Shown here in pieces: positions 7,993 to 11,388 of a DNA stretch of 11,388 bases. The notes below the pieces were generated by a model, which was given only the letters and a program-made list of their open reading frames with translations, was not told the origin of the DNA and did no database searches. The DNA is from Bacteroidales bacterium (GTDB lineage Bacteria; Bacteroidota; Bacteroidia; Bacteroidales; JAADGE01): assembly GCA_029932445.1 (NCBI GenBank), contig JAOZQB010000086.1:1-11388 (forward strand), written 5' to 3'. The position numbers and the translations under genes were made by a program. Numbering within the stretch: the stretch's first letter is position 1; each line of letters begins with the position of its first letter.

Positions 7993-8829
7993 TTATACGA
8001 TACGTTTTATTTTATTGGCATCTTCAATTAAATCTTTTATTTCGGAATTATTTCCGGAAAGGATGCCTTGTTTAAATGCTTGTAATTTTTCAATATAGGT
8101 GTCAATAACATCAATCACATTGGTTTTGTTTTGAGAAAAAATCGGTGTCCACATATCGGAAGAACTTTTTGCCAAACGAACCGTTGAACGGAATCCGCCG
8201 CCTGCCATATTAAAAATGTGTTTTTCGTTTTTTTCTTTTTCTAAAACGGTTAAAGCTAATGCAAAAGAACTGATATGCGAAATGTGTGAAACATAAGCAG
8301 CATGTACGTCGTGAGCTTTGGCTTCCATGTGAATAATGCGCATATTCAAAGCACCGTATAAGTCTTCGGTATCTTTTAATGCCTTTTCGGAACTTTCTTC
8401 TTTATTGCAAATAATGGTTGATTTTCCGTCGAACAGATGCGATATTGCTGCCCAAGGTCCTGAATATTCGGTTCCTGCCATCGGGTGTGATGCAACGAAA
8501 TTTTTCCGTTTCGGATGATTTTTTATTAATTCGCAAATACCGTATTTTGTAGAGCAAACATCGATAACTGTTTGATTTGTAACGGTATCCAAGATATGAA
8601 CCAACAGTTTATGGGTTGCATCAACGGGTGTTGCAACGATTATAAAGTCTGCTTTTTGAATGCCTTCGGTTAAGTCGGATGTTTCGTCTGCCAAACCGAT
8701 GTTTTTTGCAGTTTCGGTATGTAATTTATTGGCATCAACGGCAATAATTTTATCTGCAAAACCGCGTTTTTTTAAATCAATTGCCATTGAGCCGCCTATT
8801 AATCCTATACCGATTATTGTTACTGTCAT
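7993..8829 (-). CDS. tyrA: Prephenate dehydrogenase
   Basis: A 278-residue cytoplasmic enzyme oxidatively decarboxylating prephenate to 4-hydroxyphenylpyruvate. The N-terminal Rossmann fold shows GIGLIGGS (residues 7-14), with Asp32 after the second strand (IIAVDAN) predicting NAD rather than NADP. ATPVD, VIDVCSTK (Ser93) and ASHPMAGTEYSG (catalytic His115 region) are the expected substrate-site motifs. The helical C-terminal part carries HDVHAAYVSHISHISSFALAL, the dimerisation and active-site helix of the family. There is no ACT or chorismate mutase domain, so this is a short monofunctional form without an obvious tyrosine-binding regulatory domain. The start lies 3 bases after the aminotransferase stop, so translation is probably coupled. 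It draws its prephenate from the fused mutase encoded next in the operon. Confidence 0.95.
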   Translation of the reverse strand: MTVTIIGIGLIGGSMAIDLKKRGFADKIIAVDANKLHTETAKNIGLADETSDLTEGIQKADFIIVATPVDATHKLLVHILDTVTNQTVIDVCSTKYGICELIKNHPKRKNFVASHPMAGTEYSGPWAAISHLFDGKSTIICNKEESSEKALKDTEDLYGALNMRIIHMEAKAHDVHAAYVSHISHISSFALALTVLEKEKNEKHIFNMAGGGFRSTVRLAKSSSDMWTPIFSQNKTNVIDVIDTYIEKLQAFKQGILSGNNSEIKDLIEDANKIKRIV

Positions 8830-8832
8830 CGT

Positions 8833-10005
8833 TTAATTCTTTAAAGAACTTGCGTTCGTTACGCGTTGTATTGCTTTGTTATAATCTTCAGCCGGATTTG
8901 ATAATGAAATTCTTATAAAACGTTTTCCGTTTAAACCGAAAACCTCACCGGGTGTAATGAACAAATCAAATTTATTCAGAAGGAAATCGGAGAATTCTAT
9001 GCCGGTTTTGAAATAATCGGGAATTTCTGCCCAAACAAACATCCCGACTCCGGAATTATCATAACTGCAGTTTAATTTATCCAGAAGATTAAAAACTAAG
9101 CGTTTTCTTTCTTTATAAATTTCGTTATTTTTTTGATACCACTCACTTTTTAAATTAAGTGCTTTAACGGCAGCTTTTTGAAGCGGTAAAAACATTCCGG
9201 AAGTAAAATTGCTTTGAATTTTTTGAATTTCATCAAGATAGTATTTTGCACCGAAAACGCTGCCTATACGCCATCCCGCCATATTGTGCGATTTACTTAA
9301 TGAATTCAATTCCAGTGCTGTTTCAAATGCCCCTTCTGCTGATAAAATACTCAAAGGTTTATCATTCAAAATAAAACTGTAAGGATTATCATTACATATT
9401 AGGATGTTATGTTCTTTTCCGAAATTAATTAATTTTTGAAACAATTCGGGTGAAGCATTTTTTCCGGTCGGCATATTCGGATAATTTACCCACATTAATT
9501 TAACGTTTGATAAATCATTTTTTTTAATGTTCTCAAAATCGGGCAGAAAATCATTTTCTTTTGTAAGATTATAAGTAATAACATCGGAACCGGTAAATTT
9601 TGCACTTGCGGCATATGCCGGATAAGCCGGATCGGGAACTAAAACTTTATCATTTTTATTTAAGAATGCCAATGAAATATACATTATTCCGACTTTAGAA
9701 CCCTGCAGAGGTAATACTTCGTTTGTCGGATTTATTGTTACATGATATTGTTTTTTATACCAATCGGCAAATGCTTCTCTCAGTTCATCTGTTCCTATGT
9801 ATGATTGATAACCGTGTGTATTTGAAAATGTTGCTTCAGTATTCAGTTCCGAAATAACGGAATTTGCAGGAGGCATATCCGGATTTCCTATTCCGAGATT
9901 AATAATCTCTTTTCCTTCGGAAATCATTCTTTTTATTGAAGTTAATTTCTTTGAAAAGTAGTATTCTTTGATATTATTTGCTGTATTTGATGCTTGAATT
10001 ATCAT
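8833..10005 (-). CDS. Class I PLP-dependent aminotransferase, probably aromatic amino acid aminotransferase
   Basis: A 390-residue fold-type I aminotransferase. NLGIGNPDMPP near residue 37, GYQSYIGTDELREAFADWY at 65-83, PDPAYPAY, NYPNMPTG (174-181, Asn contact to PLP), CNDNPYS (Asp206 and Tyr209), NSLSKSHNMAGWRIG (Schiff-base Lys238, Arg246) and RFIRISLSNP (substrate-carboxylate Arg365) are all present, so it should be active. Sequence alone does not separate aromatic, aspartate and LL-diaminopimelate-type aminotransferases of this subfamily. Its place between pheA and tyrA argues that it converts phenylpyruvate and 4-hydroxyphenylpyruvate to phenylalanine and tyrosine with glutamate as donor. 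That assignment is inference from context. Gaps are 4 bases to pheA and 3 bases to tyrA. Confidence 0.88.
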   Translation of the reverse strand: MIIQASNTANNIKEYYFSKKLTSIKRMISEGKEIINLGIGNPDMPPANSVISELNTEATFSNTHGYQSYIGTDELREAFADWYKKQYHVTINPTNEVLPLQGSKVGIMYISLAFLNKNDKVLVPDPAYPAYAASAKFTGSDVITYNLTKENDFLPDFENIKKNDLSNVKLMWVNYPNMPTGKNASPELFQKLINFGKEHNILICNDNPYSFILNDKPLSILSAEGAFETALELNSLSKSHNMAGWRIGSVFGAKYYLDEIQKIQSNFTSGMFLPLQKAAVKALNLKSEWYQKNNEIYKERKRLVFNLLDKLNCSYDNSGVGMFVWAEIPDYFKTGIEFSDFLLNKFDLFITPGEVFGLNGKRFIRISLSNPAEDYNKAIQRVTNASSLKN

Positions 10006-10009
10006 AGTT

Positions 10010-10867
10010 TCAGGATTGTGATTTATGAATTTTATTAAATGATTTTTCGGCTCTCTTATATTCCCCCAATACTTTAAAATTTATCGTTAAGGGAATAACA
10101 GCATTTATTGATTGTTTATAGCGCATAAAATCATCAAATATTAAATCAACGTAAAATGAATATTTGCCGGGTGTTCCGATTACCGGATAGGATTGTATCT
10201 TTTGAAGATTCATTTCATAAAATGCAAAAACCGAAAGAACACTTGCCAAACTGCCTGTTTTATGTGATAAGCTGAAATTTACCGTTGATTTGTTTATGTT
10301 TGATTGATTCACATCCGATTTTGATTTAATTTCAAAGAAACGCGTGTAATTTAATTTGTTGGTTTCAATACTTTCGGCTAATATTTTAAGATTATAGCGT
10401 TTTGCCGCAAAACTGCTTGCTATTGCCGCTTTATCTTTAAATCCGTTTTCCGCAATTTCTTTTACGCTGATTGCCGTATCAAAAGATTCTGTTAAGCGGA
10501 TATGAGGATATTTTTTAAAAAACTCACTGCATTGATAAATTGCCATCGGGTGGGAGAGAACATCTTTTACAGCTTCAATTTTGACACCTTCTTTTGCAAT
10601 TAGATTTTGAATTATACGCATGTAAATTTCACCTGTAATAAATAAGCCGGATTCTTTAATTAAATCATAATTCGGTAAAATAGAACCGGCAATGGTATTT
10701 TCAATAGCAATAATTCCGGTATCGGCAATTCCTTTTGCAACATTTTCCGTAAGTTCCGAAAAGGTTTTGCATTGAACAAGCTCAATAGCTTCCGTTTTGT
10801 AATATGTAATTGCTGCTTCTTCGTGAAAAGCACCTAGTATACCTTGTATTGCAACTTTTAAATTCAT
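10010..10867 (-). CDS. pheA: Prephenate dehydratase with C-terminal ACT domain
   Basis: A 285-residue cytoplasmic enzyme turning prephenate into phenylpyruvate. The catalytic part (residues 1-180) shows VAIQGILGAFHEEAA, IAIENTIAGSI, LSHPMAIYQC (His106) and the diagnostic TRF motif (Thr175-Phe177 in NYTRFFEI). Residues about 195-275 form an ACT domain (FSLSHKTGSLASVLSVFAFYEMNLQKIQS). The classic Phe-binding ESRP motif of enterobacterial PheA is QSYP here (225-228), and GALV is replaced by GSLA. There is no fused chorismate mutase; that activity is in the DAHP synthase of the same operon. This is the first structural gene, and its ATG lies 15 bases after the U-tract of the second leader terminator, so its transcription depends directly on the tandem attenuator described below. 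Confidence 0.95.
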   Translation of the reverse strand: MNLKVAIQGILGAFHEEAAITYYKTEAIELVQCKTFSELTENVAKGIADTGIIAIENTIAGSILPNYDLIKESGLFITGEIYMRIIQNLIAKEGVKIEAVKDVLSHPMAIYQCSEFFKKYPHIRLTESFDTAISVKEIAENGFKDKAAIASSFAAKRYNLKILAESIETNKLNYTRFFEIKSKSDVNQSNINKSTVNFSLSHKTGSLASVLSVFAFYEMNLQKIQSYPVIGTPGKYSFYVDLIFDDFMRYKQSINAVIPLTINFKVLGEYKRAEKSFNKIHKSQS

Positions 10868-10881
10868 CGTTTTTAATTAAT

Positions 10882-10909
10882 AAAAAATCCCGATTTTCAG
10901 TCGGGATTT
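10882..10909 (-). terminator. Attenuator 2 terminator hairpin (3:4) before pheA
   Basis: On the minus strand a perfect 9-bp stem (AAATCCCGA with TCGGGATTT, arms 10901-10909 and 10885-10893) has a 7-base loop and runs into six U (10882-10887, partly in the stem). It points toward pheA and no leftward gene ends just upstream, so it acts as a leader attenuator rather than an end-of-gene terminator. The 5' arm is shared with the antiterminator through bases 10901-10904. Confidence 0.88.
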
Positions 10910-10946
10910 AATTTTGTTTTATTTTTTATATAAGAATTACCGACTG
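10898..10946 (-). promoter_or_regulatory. Attenuator 2 antiterminator pairing (2:3)
   Basis: Minus-strand CAGTCGG (10940-10946), directly before the leader 2 stop codon, is the perfect complement of CCGACTG (10898-10904), which includes four bases of the terminator's 5' arm and its loop. A further TAATT/AATTA pairing inside could extend it past a four-base bulge. A competing protector (1:2) is ACTG (10955-10958) with CAGT (10943-10946), only 4 bp around an 8-base loop, so weaker than in attenuator 1. Confidence 0.72.
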
Positions 10947-10996
10947 TTATTCTGCAGTTTAAACCAATAATAATATGTAAAGTAAAATTTAAGCAT
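10937..10996 (-). CDS. Aromatic-rich leader peptide 2 (Phe/Tyr/Trp sensor)
   Basis: A 19-residue ORF, MLKFYFTYYYWFKLQNNSR, ending in TAA at 10937-10939. Residues 4-12 (FYFTYYYWF) are eight aromatics out of nine: three Phe, four Tyr and one Trp, in codons TTT, TAC/TAT and TGG. The stop abuts segment 2 of the antiterminator, so a ribosome completing the peptide would block that pairing, while one stalled on the last aromatic codons would reach segment 1. The shortest start (ATG 10996) lies directly after the U-tract of terminator 1. Two longer in-frame starts exist, at 11011 (inside the terminator 1 hairpin) and at 11035. The 11011 start would add two Phe codons made from the U-tract itself. 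Leader 2 is in the same frame as leader 1, separated by the leader 1 stop. No function as a protein is expected; it is a sensor by being translated. Confidence 0.82.
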   Translation of the reverse strand: MLKFYFTYYYWFKLQNNSR

Positions 10997-11024
10997 AAAA
11001 AAAAGCTTCATAATTTGAAGCTTT
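10997..11024 (-). terminator. Attenuator 1 terminator hairpin (3:4)
   Basis: On the minus strand AAAGCTTCA (11016-11024) pairs perfectly with TGAAGCTTT (11002-11010) around a 5-base loop. It is followed by a run of eight U (10997-11004, three of them in the stem). This is a textbook intrinsic terminator reading leftward. On the plus strand the sequence after the stem has no T-run, so the orientation is clear. Its 5' arm overlaps segment 3 of the antiterminator by bases 11020-11024. Confidence 0.88.
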
Positions 11025-11057
11025 CTTATCGGCATAAAAATATCCGCTTAAGAAAGC
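11020..11057 (-). promoter_or_regulatory. Attenuator 1 antiterminator hairpin (2:3)
   Basis: Minus-strand GCTTTCTTA (11049-11057), which contains the end of leader 1 and part of its stop codon, is the perfect complement of TAAGAAAGC (11020-11028). Three more pairs (CGG at 11044-11046 with CCG at 11030-11032) can form inside after a small internal loop. Forming this 12-bp structure uses five bases of the terminator's 5' arm, so the two folds exclude each other. Confidence 0.85.
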
Positions 11058-11067
11058 AATTTCTTAA
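11048..11067 (-). promoter_or_regulatory. Attenuator 1 protector hairpin (1:2)
   Basis: Minus-strand TTAAGAAA (11060-11067) pairs perfectly over 8 bp with TTTCTTAA (11048-11055) around the tetraloop TTGC. Segment 1 begins within the last Phe codon of leader 1, and segment 2 ends at its stop codon. This fold sequesters segment 2 and so favours the terminator, like the 1:2 pause/protector hairpin of the enterobacterial trp and pheA leaders. Confidence 0.82.
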
Positions 11068-11110
11068 AATAAAAATAAAAGTATGAATAAAAATTTCTCA
11101 TTTTTGACAT
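11048..11110 (-). CDS. Phe/Tyr-rich leader peptide 1
   Basis: A 20-residue ORF, MSKMRNFYSYFYFYFKKLLS, from ATG 11110 to TAA at 11048-11050; a second in-frame ATG at 11101 would give 17 residues. Residues 7-15 (FYSYFYFYF) hold four Phe and four Tyr codons. Segment 1 of the attenuator starts in the last Phe codon and the stop lies in segment 2, the geometry of the pheA and trp leader peptides of enterobacteria. Ribosomes slowed at Phe11 to Phe15 would cover segment 1 (11060-11067) and free segment 2 to form the antiterminator. Ribosomes finishing at the stop would mask segment 2 and allow termination. The peptide itself is not expected to have a function. No Shine-Dalgarno sequence precedes either ATG, as usual for this phylum. 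Confidence 0.85.
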   Translation of the reverse strand: MSKMRNFYSYFYFYFKKLLS

Positions 11111-11119
11111 TTGATTCAG

Positions 11120-11149
11120 CAAATAAAAAGATATTTTTTTACTATGCAA
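11120..11149 (-). promoter_or_regulatory. Candidate promoter for the aromatic operon
   Basis: On the minus strand TTG (11147-11149), exactly 19 bases, then TTTATTTG (11120-11127) matches the Bacteroidota pattern TTG-N19-TAnnTTTG except for one base (T in place of A at the second position of the -7 box). Transcription would begin near 11113-11116, leaving only a few bases before the first leader ATG at 11110, or about a dozen before the second at 11101. The region is AT-rich, so a chance match is possible. Confidence 0.45.
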
Positions 11150-11167
11150 AATTAATTGAAAGCTTTT

Positions 11168-11201
11168 TCTTTTATTTTATATTTTTTTATTAAATAAAAG
11201 A
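11168..11201. repeat. 10-bp inverted repeat in the divergent intergenic region
   Basis: TCTTTTATTT (11168-11177) and AAATAAAAGA (11192-11201) are perfect inverted repeats separated by 14 bases, giving a spacing of about two helical turns between arm centres. It lies between the two divergent candidate promoters and could be an operator, but the sequence is almost pure A and T, so chance is a real alternative. Nothing else is recognisable between 11150 and 11208. Confidence 0.3.
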
Positions 11202-11208
11202 TTATTTA

Positions 11209-11216
11209 TATTTTTG
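11209..11216 (+). promoter_or_regulatory. Candidate -7 element (TATTTTTG) for the rightward gene
   Basis: TATTTTTG fits the TAnnTTTG consensus exactly. The expected -33 position holds TTTA at 11186-11189 instead of TTTG. Transcription starting near 11222 would leave about 75 bases before the ATG at 11298. Support is weak because the whole stretch is T-rich. Confidence 0.3.
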
Positions 11217-11297
11217 TGTAAATTAAGGTTTTTTATAAAAATATATTTTAAAACTTTATGAAACACACATGACAAAGAAGTTTGACACAACAATTGC

Positions 11298-11388
11298 ATG
11301 AATAAAGAGAATCTGCATTACTTGCAGCAGGCAGATTCGTTCCATGTGCTTAAAGCAGTATTTATGCAAATATTTTCAAATAATCAAT
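11298..11388 (+). CDS. Probable N-terminus of an unidentified rightward gene (3' partial)
   Basis: From ATG 11298 the frame stays open for 30 codons to the window edge, beginning MNKENLHYLQQADSFHVLK and continuing AVFMQIFSNNQ. Base composition rises from nearly pure A and T to a mixed, codon-like composition exactly here, with Leu, Gln, His and Ala codons, which suggests coding. One other plus-strand frame is also open but gives an implausible Cys- and Arg-rich product. The predicted start is a mixed, probably helical, cytoplasmic sequence without a signal peptide. I do not recognise the family. It is divergent from the aromatic operon, so the two share the upstream region. An 8-bp inverted repeat (11309-11316 with 11331-11338) lies within its first codons. 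Confidence 0.42.
   Translation, partial: MNKENLHYLQQADSFHVLKAVFMQIFSNNQ
11309..11338. repeat. 8-bp inverted repeat GAATCTGC/GCAGATTC
   Basis: GAATCTGC (11309-11316) and GCAGATTC (11331-11338) are perfect inverted repeats around a 14-base spacer, at codons 4-14 of the presumed rightward gene. It could form an RNA hairpin close to the start codon and affect translation, or be a protein-binding dyad, or be coincidental. There is no T-run after it on either strand, so it is not an intrinsic terminator. Confidence 0.3.

Larger units (their letters stand above)
10868..11119 (-). promoter_or_regulatory. Tandem leader-peptide attenuator region of the aromatic operon
   Basis: The stretch of about 250 bases upstream of pheA has no large gene but is densely structured on the minus strand. 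In transcription order it holds a Phe/Tyr-rich leader ORF, three competing RNA pairings ending in a terminator, a second leader ORF rich in Phe, Tyr and Trp, a second antiterminator/terminator pair, then pheA. This is the logic of classical ribosome-mediated attenuation, used twice. If charged aromatic tRNAs are plentiful, the ribosome reaches each leader stop and covers segment 2, so the terminator folds. If they are scarce, the ribosome stalls on segment 1, segment 2 pairs with segment 3, and transcription continues. The ORFs and the complementarity are visible directly; function is inference. The parts are listed separately. Confidence 0.88.

Noticed and set aside
10885..10909. Hairpin read as the terminator of a plus-strand gene
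   Set aside because: No plus-strand gene ends nearby, the sequence to its left is pheA on the minus strand, and the six-T run directly abuts the stem only on the minus strand; it also competes with an upstream minus-strand pairing.
10997..11057. T-box or metabolite riboswitch upstream of pheA
   Set aside because: No T-box or known riboswitch core could be recognised, while the aromatic codon runs and the 1:2/2:3/3:4 pairings explain the region fully as leader-peptide attenuation.
11258..11301. Chain of tiny overlapping plus-strand ORFs (MKHT, then MTKKFDTTIA, each joined by ATGA overlaps to the next start)
   Set aside because: Four- and ten-codon ORFs joined by ATGA arise easily by chance; they have no repeated or biased residues and no nearby competing hairpins, so I do not call a leader peptide for the rightward gene.

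Overview
The window looks like chromosomal DNA of an AT-rich member of the Bacteroidota. The left part carries a TonB-dependent receptor followed by a DUF4249 lipoprotein and an MG2/plug-like exported protein, an arrangement typical of that phylum. The right part carries a DAHP synthase fused at its C-terminus to an AroQ chorismate mutase, also a Bacteroidota trait. I see no Shine-Dalgarno-like spacing before the genes, and promoter-like sites resemble the phylum consensus (TTG, then TAnnTTTG).

Layout. Bases 1-3824 (+) hold a probable outer-membrane operon: the C-terminal part of a TonB-dependent receptor (5' end outside the window), an overlapping DUF4249 lipoprotein, and a secreted protein with MG2-like, carboxypeptidase-regulatory-like and plug-like segments. 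Bases 3889-5661 (+) encode an APC-superfamily permease with a cytoplasmic tail domain. Its stop overlaps by 8 bases the stop of the convergent operon. Bases 10867-5654 (-) form a tight five-gene aromatic amino acid operon, in transcription order: pheA (prephenate dehydratase), a class I aminotransferase, tyrA (prephenate dehydrogenase), a DAHP synthase/chorismate mutase fusion, and aroA (EPSP synthase). Intergenic gaps are 3-10 bases. Together these supply the entry step of the shikimate pathway, its EPSP step, and the whole terminal branch from chorismate to phenylalanine and tyrosine.

The main discovery is in the leader of that operon (10868-11119, minus strand). It contains two complete ribosome-mediated transcription attenuators in series. 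Leader peptide 1 is MSKMRNFYSYFYFYFKKLLS (8 of 9 consecutive residues Phe or Tyr). It is followed by mutually exclusive 1:2, 2:3 and 3:4 RNA pairings that end in a terminator with a U-tract. Leader peptide 2 is MLKFYFTYYYWFKLQNNSR (8 of 9 consecutive residues Phe, Tyr or Trp). Its shortest start codon lies directly after the first terminator's U-tract, and it has its own antiterminator and a second terminator 15 bases before pheA. Peptide 1 reads Phe and Tyr; peptide 2 adds one Trp codon. The expected effect is that the operon is transcribed only when aromatic aminoacyl-tRNAs are scarce at two successive checkpoints.

Beyond the leader (11111-11388) is a very AT-rich divergent intergenic region with candidate promoters on both strands and a 10-bp dyad. 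It is followed by the likely start of a rightward gene that runs off the window. I see no tRNA, rRNA, CRISPR or insertion sequence.
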